A stretch of 64,000 nucleotides of DNA from Monodelphis domestica (lineage: Eukaryota > Chordata > Mammalia > Didelphimorphia > Didelphidae), in contig NC_077232.1 in assembly GCF_027887165.1 (NCBI RefSeq), positions 7,967,891 to 8,031,890 on the forward strand, read 5' to 3'. Below, piece after piece: positions 10,360-31,148 of the stretch (positions are counted from its first letter, which is position 1; the number at the start of each line of letters is the position of its first letter). The notes under the pieces were generated by a model. The model had not been told where the DNA came from, searched no databases, and worked only from the letters and a program-made list of their open reading frames with translations. A program made the translations under genes and the position numbers.

Positions 10360-11229
10360 GCTCTCAGAATTCTTAATAAATCAAAGGTGGTCTTTTAACA
10401 TTTGCTGATTTCTGAGGTCTAAATAAATGCTCAAATAATTGAAATATTAAGAGCTGGCTCCAAGGAGCCTTGTATTTTGTACCTGTTTATGTCCACCTTG
10501 ATAGGACAGAAGTCCTTTGAGAGCAAGGAATGATTCATTTTGTCTTCGGAGCCTGGCGCACAGTAGGCATTTTACACTTGGTGGATGATCTGGAGGTTGA
10601 TCACTAGATAATGAATTTCTTATTTGGGCCAATCCAGGCAACCGAAGAAAAATATAGAATGTCCCGTCAGTGCTTCTGCAGGAGCTGGCAGAGTGCTCCA
10701 GGTAAAATGTTTTCAATGCTACCCTGGTTCTGCCCCCTGGCATGAACTCTTTCATAGGACAGACCTCCTGAATCTTGAAGACAGTCCAGTCCTTCTGAGG
10801 CTTCTGTTCTTCCTACTTCTTCCTTCACCTGATCTCACATGGCTTTACTTTCTGACCATTTCCTGGGCCATGTTCCACCATAGGCCTCATGCTCGGTACA
10901 GGCAAAGAGGGTCATCAGGATAATTGCAGCTCAGTGCCAAGGGGCAACTTCCTAGGGTGCTTGGGACCAAATCATCAGACATTTGTGCTTGGTAACGTTA
11001 ATGGGCAGGTGGAATCAAGGGGGCGCAAAAGCTTTAGACGGTGTATGCTTTGCCAGCATTTTAAAATTGCTGCTCCCAACAAAATGCAAAACATTGTAGC
11101 CATCTCTGGATATACTTCCTTCCACTGGACTCTCCCTTGTAAGGAATAAAACCGTCAGACAAAATCGAGAGGCTGGATGGGATAAGCAATACTGTGAGCA
11201 GCTCCCCCACCTCTATCCACAATGCACAG

Positions 11230-11781
11230 GTTATGAAAGGGATGGTCGGTCCTGAGAAGAGACAACCAAGGCATCAGCTCAATATGGAGGAACCTAGGAC
11301 AATTTAGACCCACCGAGGAATGCAGTCATAAAAACATGCTGATACGTTTGGCTGGGATTTAATGGCAAGGCCAAATCTTGTAGCTGCAAAGTGTCGTTTG
11401 GCTGAAACTCAGATAAGAAGCCTTCCTCCCCAGATGGTCATAAAACCTTGAGCTGTTCCATATTTTGAAGACCAAAAAAGCCTTTGTAATGTCATGACCA
11501 AATGACCTAGACTTTCCTTTCCGTTTCCAGTAAACCCCCAGTTACAAAATTAGACCAACTGTCCCTCTTCCTCTGTTGCTTGAGTAAACTATAAAATGTA
11601 AGACTACACTGAATAAACAGAGGCCATAGCTCTCAATTATAGTGCTGCGTTTCTCGCTTGGATCCTCATTTTCAGTCACAGCTCCTGCTTTTCTTTTCTC
11701 TTTCTCTCACTCTAACTCAGAGCTGGCCTCCTCATAAGCTGATTCTCTCACCACAGCTGTAATGGTGGGTTGGCCCCGACA
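11230..11781 (+). mobile_element. probable LTR remnant (endogenous retrovirus)
   Basis: Contains a TATAAAA box (11590-11596), an AATAAA (11612-11617) and a pyrimidine-rich U5-like tail ending near CCGACA (11781). The left end is uncertain (a TGAAAGGG at about 11237 is one candidate) and I could not find a clean target duplication. No internal region is present. It is an old fossil that points toward the 3' end of DPF2. Confidence 0.4.
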
Positions 11782-11884
11782 CCTGGCCCTCACAGCCAAT
11801 CATTCATCACTTGGGCTGGAAGATTCAGATTCCCAGCAGCCTCTGGGTGCAGCCCACCCTTCATCAAGTCAACAAAGCAGCAGA

Positions 11885-12997
11885 GGCTCCGTGTAAAAAT
11901 GTTTATTGTACTAATGTCTGGAATACAGTAACTAAAAAATGACACCTCAACTCCCAAGTGACAGTGAGAGGGGCCCAGCCTTAAGGCCAAGCAGGGGGCA
12001 CTGCCATGGCCTGTGCCTCTCTCACACCACTATCAGCCTCGCCTGGCAGAAGCCTGAGGAGCCAGGGGCATCAAGGCCTTACCAGCTGCTAGCAAACATG
12101 CGAGGAGAGGAGGGGATGTCCGAGGGGCTCTCCTGTGACCTAGGAGCTTGGGTGCATGAGCTGGGGCCGAGAGGCTCCCAACTCAATTGAGGGCAGAAGG
12201 CTGAAGGCCCAGGTAGGGAGGAGGAAGAACGGAAAGGGGATTTTGGAGGTAGGCTTGAAGTCGAGTTAAAAAAACAGGCACATTATCCAACATCTCCCTC
12301 TGGCCCCCACACCGCTCGATGGATGGCCCCCTGATGCTTCCCTTCTCCCCACAAAACAAAAGAAGGACAAGGAGAAGGGGAACTGAGGAAAGAGTGGATG
12401 CACAAGACCGAGAATCACTTTTGCCACTAGCAAGGGCTATGGAAGATGGGCCAGGAGGGAGGAGGCAGGCAGTACCAAGGGGCCAGGGTGACCAAGCGGC
12501 ATGCCATGCTCCAGGTGCCCTTCTGCAGTGGGCAGAGTGCTGTGGGAGCCCTCCCCGCAGGGCAGGAGGGGAGGAAGGTGGGAGGAGCCAGAGCTCCAGG
12601 CTTGCCCAGCTCACTTGGCCCCTTGAAGGAGGGCAAACTCTAGAGGCAGAGTGGGCAGAGCCAGGAAAGAAGTGAGCTGCCCTCCTGTTTCAGCGTGGAG
12701 GGCACAGCTGAACCCTGTGAGAACCAGGGCCTGGGCCCAAGGCAGGCAGAGTGAATGCACTTTATGGAGAGCAAAGGAGCAAGGAGCAGCCAGGGCCCGT
12801 GTCTTCCTAGGGGCAGCCTGTCTCCCCTAACTTTAGGAGGGGCTGGGGCTGGACAGAGGGATAGTGTCCAAGCTGTTGCCCTCCCTGGGCCTGCCAAAGG
12901 GGAGGACGGGAGAGGAGAAACCGGAAAACAAGAGAGGTTCGAAAGACAAAGCCCCATACATGGGAGGGGCCCGAGGGTGCCTGGGCTCCTGGCCTCA
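11885..12997 (-). other. DPF2: DPF2 3'UTR
   Basis: Non-coding terminal exon sequence between the stop codon (12998-13000) and the AATAAA at 11902. No repeat was recognised in it, which fits a retained UTR. Confidence 0.6.
11902..11907 (-). terminator. DPF2: DPF2 poly(A) signal
   Basis: TTTATT on + reads AATAAA on the DPF2 strand. The predicted cleavage point is about 11880-11892, giving a 3'UTR of about 1.1 kb (to 12997). Confidence 0.65.
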
Positions 12998-23092
<10,095 letters not shown>

Positions 23093-24540
23093 CTTCCCTC
23101 CTCCTCTCCCTCAGCCCGGGAGCCCCCGGGGCCTCAGTGCGCAGGCGCTCAGTCTGGAGCGCGCGCCCGTGCCCCCTCGCCCCCGCTGCGGTCCCAGTGC
23201 GCAGGCGCACTATCCGGTGCGCGAGTCGGCTCCAGCGCCAACACGCAAGCGCCACTCTCGGAGAGGGCGCCCACTCCAACGCCCGCTCCGCAGCCGTAGT
23301 GCGCAGGCGCTGAGCTCGAAGTCCTCACCCGCACCCTCTCCCAAGACCCGAACAGAAGCTTTCTCCGCCTTCACTTCCTTTACATCAAAGCCCTTTCGCC
23401 ATTCCCTGCCTCAATGCGCAGGCGCCAGAGATAGACCATCTTCTCCGTTTCCCTCCAACTCCCCGTCACCCCCAGCCCCAGACCAAGCACGCAAACGCAG
23501 CAAGGTAGGCCAGGAACCCACTCCTATTAGCAAGGGTCAAGTCCGTATACCGTAATAAGAGGCTATAGAGCTGAACGGCCGCGCCCGCGAAAGTATTTTG
23601 ACGCAGGCGCACTGAAAGAGACCCTGGCCTCGGGACCCTTTCTTCTGCTGGGGTCTTCCTCCTTTGGGGTAGGCGTGGAGTCCAGGGGCGTTTCCCTGAC
23701 ACCTCCCTCGCCCCCCGGGGGCTTGTGGAAGAGAAGACCTAAATGGGGAAAACAATAAAAACCAGAACAGTCTTAATTTTTCCTTCAGCCGTGGATGGGG
23801 GCAGGGGCCTGAAGTAGTCTGCATCTATTAGTCGTCTGCTGTTTACCAGGCCCTGGTTCCTCCCCCTCCCGGGGATTTGCTGGGACCACACCCTCGTAGT
23901 TGGGGTGCGGCCCTTAAAAAGTTATATCTAGGGTCTCCAGCCCAGTTGCTCTGAATCTACCTGTGTGTATTTGGATCCAAGCGTGTTTGTCCTCTGGTTT
24001 TACATCATTTTTACATAAGATTTAACCGATCTGGGGGTGGGGGTGGGAGGACGGGATATGCACAAACACCAAAGACATTCATTATTTACTCTTTTAAAAT
24101 CAAGGCAGTTAAGCGAAAGCAATAAATCGCACCCTAATTTGCAGAAATTTGTGATTTCTGAGGCACGAGTACACTCACACTGCATCCCTCTCCCTCCCTG
24201 CGCAGCCAGCCATCTCTTGTCAATAAAGAATTAAAAGGAAAGAGAAAAAAATGAAGAAAAAGTTATTCACAAAACCAAGCAGGCATCAGCTGTGTCTGAC
24301 AAGATCTGCAACACTCCACACCCCTAGTCTGCCCCCCCCCCCCAAGAAGGGAGGGAAGGGCTTTTTCTGGGCTCTTCTCAGCTGGTCCTGAGAGTTTCTT
24401 TTGTAGTTCTTTCTGAATACATTGTAGTGTGTATGCTTTTTTCCTGCTTCTGCTTAATGCCATATCCATTAACCAATGACTTCTCATATATCTCTTGAAT
24501 TCTTTGTTCTCTTTTCAAGACTATTTTTTTGTCTTTTCTT

Positions 24541-24715
24541 CTTAAAAGTCCATACCCTTTGTCTTAGAATCAATACTGTGTATTGGTTCCAAGGCAGAAC
24601 AGGCGGAAGGACTAGGCAGTGGGGGTGAAGTGACTTGCCCAGGGTCACACATTTGAACCCAGGCAGGACCTTTGGGCCTGGCTCTCAATCCCACTGAGTC
24701 ACCTACCTGCCTCCA
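24541..24715 (-). repeat. second-family CORE-SINE, antisense
   Basis: CAATACTGTGTATTGGTTCC, GTGACTTGCCCAGGGTCACA and a shortened 5' part. Confidence 0.75.
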
Positions 24716-24829
24716 AAGCTATCTTTTCTCTCAACCGTTACTCCTTACCCAATTCAAGCCCTCTGTTTTATAACTTTCAATTTAGGAGGAAAAAAACCTA
24801 AAAAAAGTTTTATTGCTTTTCAGTGAAAA

Positions 24830-25010
24830 GAACAATCTGAACTTGAAGTCAGAAGACGAGCTGAAATCCTAGAAATCATTTACCATCTGATAAACTTAGG
24901 CAAATCACTTAATGATGACTTCTCTGAGCCTCTGTTTCCTTAGGGGGTAAAATGAGGATCTGGGGAAAGATGATCTCTAAACGCCTTTCAGGTCTAGATG
25001 AGAATCTTCT
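24830..25010 (+). repeat. MIR-like SINE
   Basis: GAACTTGAAGTCAGAAGACG, GGCAAATCACTTAATGATG and CCTCTGTTTCCTTAGGGGGT in MIR order. Confidence 0.6.
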
Positions 25011-25184
25011 GAACTCTTGCTAAATCTGACTCTTTGGAGCTCAGGCTGATTTGATTTAGTGTCCTCTGGACATCTTTCTGCCATGCTACTGGGGGCTACC
25101 TTCTGCCTCCTAGCCTCTGCTTCTGACCTTGGGCTCTGGCTAGGTAGATCACACAGGGAGGCAGCCTCAGCCCCATCAGGATTT

Positions 25185-25480
25185 ATTCAGGGATCCCCCA
25201 AGCCGACTTGCCTCTTGCTGCACTAAAATCCCACCTTTTACGTGAAGCCTTTCTGGATTCCCTTTCATGCCAGTGCCTCGTTTCTATTAATTTTCTCCAG
25301 TTTCCCCTGTATATAATTTGTTCATTCATAGTTGTTTGCATGTGGTTTCTCCCATTAGACAGCAAATCCCTGGAGAGCAAGGACTGCCTTTTGCCTTCAT
25401 GGGCATCCCTAGCACTTAGCGTAGTGCCTGGCACATAGCACAGAATGTGCTTTAAGATGTTTATTGATTGACTGCTCTAG
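25185..25480 (+). repeat. L2 LINE 3' end
   Basis: GAAGCCTTTCTGGATTCCC, GAGAGCAAGGACTGCCTTTT, GTGCCTGGCACATAGCACA and GTTTATTGATTGACTGC are the typical L2 3' terminal text. Confidence 0.7.
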
Positions 25481-25639
25481 AAACACTAATTAAAGTATGA
25501 GTTTGCCAGGATTGCAGCATGCCATCCCCATCCTCCAAGGAGATCTAGAAAGCATGACTGATCTAAATCCTGATGGAGAAATAAAAAAAAAAGTTACAGT
25601 TTTTTTGTCAGCTCAGTTTGGCCTAGAAAGACAGACAGA

Positions 25640-26620
25640 TGTGTGGACACTGGAGAAAGGGTGGAGCCAGTGTTGTGTACCAAGAGAAAAGGAGATCCTA
25701 GACCCATCCCTGGCCCCAGGAAAGGAACAGGGGCCAACTAGCAGCTCAGTCACCTGTGACCCAAATTATAGCTCCAAGGCAGATGGAGGAGGGGACCTGC
25801 ATCTAGGGAGAGCATTCTGGGGTAAGGGGCAGTTGGGGGCTGAGTCAGTGTACTTAGAAGAGAAGCAAGTTCAGATGCCAACAGCAGTGGTGTGGCTGGG
25901 ATCCCAGGAGCTGATCAGGGTCTCAGTTCCAGCTTCTAGCTCAGCCTGCAAAAGAAGAACCAGGGCAGGAATCCCAGACTCAGACCTTGGTCAAGAACTT
26001 GCAGAAATCAGATGTGGGGTGGGGATGGAGTGCAGCAATTAGATTTTGCTTTGGAGTGCTGAAAGCTTTCAGTTCTCCAACTTGAATTGTCCTTGAGATC
26101 CTCGAATAACACAATATCCAGTGCTCTAAGAAAGCAGCCACAGGACCAGAACAGACCTCTCTATTAGGAAGGGAAGGCTCTTCAGAAGCAAATAGAACCT
26201 GGCCCAACACAAGCCTAAAGTCAGGAAATAGCCTGGAAAAATGAGTGAATTAACAAAACAAAACAAAACAAAAGAATCCCACTATAAAAAACTATTCTAG
26301 TGACAGGGATACTGTCACAAAGGCAGAAAAAAAAATTACCCCCAAACATCTTCAAGCAAAGCCTCAAAGAAAATCACAGCCTGGACACAAATTCCACTAG
26401 AATTCCTGGAAAAGTGGAGCAAGAGGTTTTTGTTTGTCTTTTTAAAAAGTTAAAAGTATTTTTATAAATGGAATGAGAGTGCTAGAAGAAAAAGCTGGAA
26501 AAGAAATGAGAGCCATGGAAGAAAGAATTGAAAATGGAATGAACAGCTTGGCAGAAGAGGCATGAAACCTGCCCAGGCAATAAACTCCTCTGAAAATGAG
26601 AAGGGACCAAATCCAGATAA
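25640..26620 (+). repeat. marsupial L1 5'UTR/ORF1-start fragment
   Basis: GCCTCAAAGAAAATCACAG, GGACACAAATTCCACTAGAA and the AAGAAATGAGAGCCATGGAA coiled-coil-like text match my memory of marsupial L1 before and at the start of ORF1. Stops are frequent. The open stretch at about 25497-26042 (181 codons) overlaps its upstream part and is probably not a gene. Confidence 0.55.
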
Positions 26621-27090
26621 TTAAAAGTCATACCATAGTGGCCAGCCACTACAAAAAGTTCTTGTGTGGGTTTTAATCACTTGTGGAGGGAGGCTAAAGA
26701 CTGGGAAAGCAATGGGTAAAGGCTGAGGACTAGAGAGGGAGAGACATGGGTTGAACAAACAGACAAGGAATACAGAGAAAGAACTTCAGCACTGTGTCCG
26801 CAGGTCAGCGCACAGAGAGGGTCTGACCCACTGCATTGTTTATTATAGGGTTTTTCAGCATTGGGGGCTTGGGGGATGTCAATCAAACAAGGGAACCAGT
26901 AAAAGTATTAACATAATATCAAGTCCAATGACAAGATAAAGGAAGGAGTAGCAACATAATTGCATAGCCGGGCGCCCAGGAAAGAAGCTCATTTGAAAGT
27001 CCTTCCTGCCCTTAGTCAAACCTAGCTTTCAGCCTGCAGATCACAGTAGAGGCTTGATTTTTATGTGCCACAAGATTTAAGTCCCATCCA

Positions 27091-27294
27091 ATTTTTTTTT
27101 TAAACCCTCACCTTCCGTCTTGGAGTCAATACTGTGTATTGGCTCCAAGGCAGAAGAGTGGTAAGGGCGAGGCAATGGGGGTCAAGTGACTTGCCCAGGG
27201 TCACACAGCTGGGAAGTGTCTGAGGCCAGATTTGAACCTAGGACCTGTCTCTAGGCCTGGCTCTCCATCCACTGAGCTACCCAGCTGCCCCCTG
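27091..27294 (-). repeat. second-family CORE-SINE, antisense
   Basis: T-run, AAACCCTCACCTTCCGTCTTGG, CAATACTGTGTATTGGCTCC, CAGGGTCACACAGCTGGGAA and CCCAGCTGCCCCC. Full length and little diverged. Confidence 0.85.
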
Positions 27295-27570
27295 GTCCCA
27301 TCCAATTTAAGGATTCAGAGATTCAAATGTTTCCTTCGGCAGGATCAGTTTCCCTGGCTTCTTCCTGGGGCCCTTTACCACGTTGGTCACCTTCCCGTCT
27401 GAAACTCTGGCCTCAGAGCCGAACACATCTCTCAGCTAGGATCGGGCCAGCAGCACGTCCTTTTGACGCTTGGAATGCCTTGTTGCTGCTCTCTGCTCTT
27501 TCCACATCACCTGAATTCTCACTCGCCTCCCGGAGAACCGTCTCTAAAAATGACCCCAAATCCTTCCCTT

Positions 27571-27707
27571 AGGTTTCGCCATCAATTCTAAGTCAGAAGA
27601 GTGGCAAGGCTGGCAGTTGGGGTTCAGTGACTTGCCCAGGGTCACAGAGGAAGTGTCTGAGGTTTGAATTCAAGTTTTCCTGGACTCCAGGCCACTGAGC
27701 TGCCCTG
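27571..27707 (-). repeat. second-family CORE-SINE fragment, antisense
   Basis: Shortened copy with ATCAATTCTAAGTCAGAAGA, CAGTGACTTGCCCAGGGTCA and GAGCTGCCCTG. Confidence 0.65.
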
Positions 27708-27920
27708 AGAACCATCTCTTGTAATAAATAAAAAAAGAGGAAGAAAAGCCAAAATTGAACAGAAACTAGTCAGAGAAAGAGTAAAGACGCCCGTGCAGGG
27801 AAATGGTCAGAGCAGCCAAGAAACGGCCCCTGGATGGGTGCCCGCAAGCTGACCACACTGCAGAGCGATAGACACATGGAGAGGAACTTGTAAAGCTTGT
27901 AAAGAGAACCAATACAGAGG

Positions 27921-28099
27921 GAGCACCTGGGTGGCTCAGTGGACTGAGAGCTGGGCCCGGATACGGGAGGTCCTGGGTTCAAATGTGGCCTCAGACGCTT
28001 CCCAGCTGGGTGACCCTGGATGGCCCCCCACGGTACTGCTCCTCTGCCTGGGACCCATCCACAGGACTGATTCTGAGGGAAGGAGAGGGCTTAAAAAAG
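27921..28099 (+). repeat. second-family CORE-SINE, sense
   Basis: GGGTGGCTCAGTGGACTGAG, CCTGGGTTCAAATGTGGCCT and AGCTGGGTGACCCTGGATGG, with a diverged 3' half ending in TTAAAAAAGG. Confidence 0.75.
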
Positions 28100-28294
28100 G
28101 AACCAACAGAGGGAACACAGGAAGCAGCATCAAGGAAGCTGGGAAGGAGAACACCCAAGACTTCTGGCTGGGTGCAGCGTGAGCTTCAGAGGCCCAGGAC
28201 GGAGCAGTGGGACTCGGTCTCCAGGGAGCCAGGCGTCTGTGCGCGGCTGTCATTCGGATCATTCGCCGGGCAGGGAGGTACGTGAATATCCAGG

Positions 28295-29086
28295 GAGGCA
28301 GGCTCGCTGAGGCCCGGGAGGGAGGCCCAGGCAGAGCAGGCAGGGTGAGGCGGGCTCGCTGAGGCCCGGGAGGGAGGCCCAGGCAGAGCAGGCAGGGTGA
28401 GGCGGGCTCGCTGAGGCCCGGGAGGGAGGCCCAGGCAGAGCAGGCAGGGTGAGGCGGGCTCCCGCAGAGCAGGCAGGGTGAGGTGGGCTCGCTGAGGCCC
28501 GGGAGGGAGGCCCAGGCAGAGCAGGCAGGGTGAGGCGGGCTCCCGCAGAGCAGGCAGGGTGAGGTGGGCTCGCTGAGGCCCGGGAGGGAGGCCCAGGCAG
28601 AGCAGGCAGGGTGAGGCGGGCTCGCTGAGGCCCGGGAGGGAGGCCCAGGCAGAGCAGGCAGGGTGAGGCGGGCTCCCGCAGAGCAGGCAGGGTGAGGTGG
28701 GCTCGCTGAGGCCCGGGAGGGAGGCCCAGGCAGAGCAGGCAGGGTGAGGTGGGCTCGCTGAGGCCCGGGAGGGAGGCCCAGGCAGAGCAGGCAGGGTGAG
28801 GTGGGCTCGCTGAGGCCCGGGAGGGAGGCCCAGGCAGAGCAGGCAGGGTGAGGTGGGCTCGCTGAGGCCCGGGAGGGAGGCCCAGGCAGAGCAGGCAGGG
28901 TGAGGCGGGCTCCCGCAGAGCAGGCAGGGTGAGGTGGGCTCGCTGAGGCCCGGGAGGGAGGCCCAGGCAGAGCAGGCAGGGTGAGGTGGGCTCGCTGAGG
29001 CCCGGGAGGGAGGCCCAGGCAGAGCAGGCAGGGTGAGGTGGGCTCGCTGAGGCCCGGGAGGGAGGCCCAGGCAGAGCAGGCAGGGC
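28295..29086. repeat. minisatellite of 52-bp and 29-bp units (17 units)
   Basis: Thirteen 52-bp units and four 29-bp units are head-to-tail with almost no other divergence (13x52 + 4x29 = 792, exactly the interval). The 52-bp unit starts GAGGYGGGCTCGCTGAGG and ends GAGCAGGCAGGGT. The 29-bp unit keeps both ends and lacks 23 bp. Short units start at 28451, 28532, 28665 and 28902. G-rich on the + strand. All three minus frames stay open because 52 and 29 are not multiples of three and no unit contains a stop. Confidence 0.97.
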
Positions 29087-29469
29087 CACGTCCTCGGCAT
29101 CCCCATCGTGACAGTGAGCTGGAACGCTCCGATCGCCGGGCACTAGAGGGCACCAGGAGCCCCTGCTTGGTGCTATGGGCTCTGCCGGAAGCAAAGGAAT
29201 CTTCCAGGTCTTTCTCTGGCCCAACCAGCTGATCTTTAGAGTGGAAATGGGCCCAGAGTGGCTGCTCCTATTCCGGGGCCCCAGCGGGGCTTCTGACTCC
29301 CAGGCCTTTAGGAGGCAGCTCCAGGAGACCCATGTTGTATCTCCTGCGAGCTCAGCCCCGCGGCTCTCATTGGGGCCTCTCCAGAAGGAGAAGCAGGCCC
29401 TTCCGCTCTTCTCCAGACCAATCTCTCTCCCCGCCTCCCCCTTGAAAAACTCTCCTCGTTCTGTCCTAG

Positions 29470-29760
29470 TCACAACTAGACAGCAGGGCAAGGGACTCAC
29501 CCAGGGCCATCCAGCTAGAAAATGTATGAGGCTGGATTTGAACCCGGGTCCTCCTCACCGCAGGCCTGCAGGGCTCCCCTCCATCCCTCTGAAGGTGACT
29601 ATCCTCCATTTATCATGTAGAAGAGCTTGTCTGTACATGTTTGCACGCTGGCTCTCCCCTAAGGGTTTCACAAAGGGCTGTTCGGTGATGGGCCCAGGCC
29701 CACTGCTGGTGTCTGAGGCTGGGTTTGAACTCGAGCCGCCCATCACGGTCCGGAGGCATT
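29470..29760 (-). repeat. two short CORE-SINE pieces, antisense
   Basis: GGCTGGATTTGAACCCGGGTC (29530-29550) and GAGGCTGGGTTTGAACTCGA (29716-29735) with CAGGGCCATCCAGCTAG before the first. Both are partial. Confidence 0.5.
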
Positions 29761-30031
29761 CTTCTCCTCCTCCAGGCTCCACAGCAAGCTCTGGCTGCTG
29801 CCCATGTCTCTATTTCCCCTAAACCCCGCCAGAGGATCACTGCTAAGAAGGACCCTCATTTCTGACAGGCGAGCGCTCGGGGGCGTCACAAGCCCCCAGA
29901 ACCATGGACAGACAGACGGACCCATTGTGCTTGAACCCCGAGCCGAGGCCAGGATGGGGGCCTGGAAGAACAGGGCAAATCAGGATGGCTTGCGTTTAGG
30001 CCTTGGGTGGGGCTGTTAAAAACATGGGGAA

Positions 30032-30160
30032 AGTGGGGGCCGCTGGGTGGCTCAGTGGATGGAGCCGGGCCTAGAGACGGGAGGTCCCGGGTTCCAATCT
30101 GGCCTCAGACCCTTCCTCGCTGGGTGACCCTGGGCAGGTCCCTTCGTTCTGCCTTGGAGC
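30032..30160 (+). repeat. second-family CORE-SINE 5' half, sense
   Basis: GCTGGGTGGCTCAGTGGATG, GGAGGTCCCGGGTTCCAATC and CGCTGGGTGACCCTGGGCAG. A second, inverted piece follows at about 30225-30333 (TCCGAGGCAGAAGGGTGCTC ... CCATCCACGGAGCTG). Confidence 0.7.
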
Positions 30161-30750
30161 CCATCCACGGTGGAGCCTGCGCTGGAAGGTCAGGCCAGCC
30201 CGTGTCTCTCCTCTCGCCTCTGCTGCTGCCAACGCAGACTCAAGCCTGGGTCCTGGCTCCGAGGCAGAAGGGTGCTCAGGGCTGGGCCGTGGGGGCCACC
30301 CAGCTCTCCATCCACGGAGCTGTCTAGCGCCCCTGGGACAGGCTTTGAGCCTGAGGAGCCGAGGGGGCTCCTGGCTCGCCCAAGGTCCCCAAGAGTCATC
30401 CAGGCCTTCTGATGTCCAGCGTGGGGTCCTTCCCCCGCATCTCCCCCGCCAGCTGGGCTCCCACAGTCTGCCCCGGCCCCGTTTCATTCATTCGGGGCCC
30501 GTGCATGTTAGGGGGTGCAGGGTAGGGCAGAGGCTCGCCCTCACAGCAGCCGGGGGCCTCGGCGTGTCACCGAAGAAGCCAGCGGCCCAACCCCCTCCCC
30601 CCACCCTGCCACCCGCAGCCACAGAGACCTGGGCCTCGGTTTCCCCACCTGTAGAAGGCAGCCCCGCCCGTGATGGAATCCAAGGGGTCGGCCCCAAAGC
30701 AAACCAGGGAGGAGGGGAGGGCAGGAGAGGCGGCGGCCGGTCCAGCACGG

Positions 30751-30756
30751 TTTATT
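30751..30756 (-). terminator. CDC42EP2: CDC42EP2 poly(A) signal
   Basis: TTTATT on + is AATAAA on the gene strand, 392 bp past the CDC42EP2 stop. Predicted cleavage is near 30735. Confidence 0.65.
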
Positions 30757-31148
30757 GCAATCACAGCTCACTGTAAGGGGGGAGGGGACGGGCTGACACA
30801 GAGCCCAGAGGCCAAGCGGAGTCTAGAAGACAGCTGCCCGCCGGCCGGGGCTGGGGGATCCCTGCGGTCCGTTCTTGAACCGTCGGCACCGTCACCCACA
30901 TCCTAGCCGAGGGAAGAGAGAACTGGCTCCCGCCAGCTGGGCCGCGAGAAGGGCGCTGAGCCCGCCTCGGCCCGGAGGGGCCCCTACTTGTCCCGAGGAG
31001 TGCAAAGTGCTTTTCTTCCGAGGCTCAAAACCTCGTCCTGTCCGTGGGACGAAGCGGGGGAAACTGAGGCACGAGTGAGAAGCGATCTGCCCCGCGATCG
31101 TCGGAGTGAAGGCGGCGCCCCCTCCCCGCCCTGCCCCGCTCCCAGGGT

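Larger units (their letters stand above)
8421..11880. other. TIGD3-DPF2 intergenic, no gene seen
   Basis: Contains a MAR1-like SINE (8940-9140), a second-family SINE (10147-10359) and an LTR-like remnant (about 11230-11781). The rest is unique sequence without a conserved frame. Confidence 0.6.
23621..30734. other. DPF2-CDC42EP2 intergenic, no gene recognised
   Basis: Holds a MIR-like tract (24830-25010), an L2 tail (25185-25480), a 5' L1 piece (about 25640-26620), several SINEs and the minisatellite at 28295-29086. The stretch 26640-27080 is AT-richer with a TTTATTATAGGGTTTTT-type motif and could be a minus-strand LTR remnant. I could not define its ends. Confidence 0.55.

Noticed and set aside
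28259-29500. 413-codon minus-strand open frame (with 405- and 306-codon frames in the other two minus frames)
   Set aside because: All three frames cross the 52/29-bp minisatellite, whose units contain no stop on that strand. The repeated peptide is a by-product of the array.
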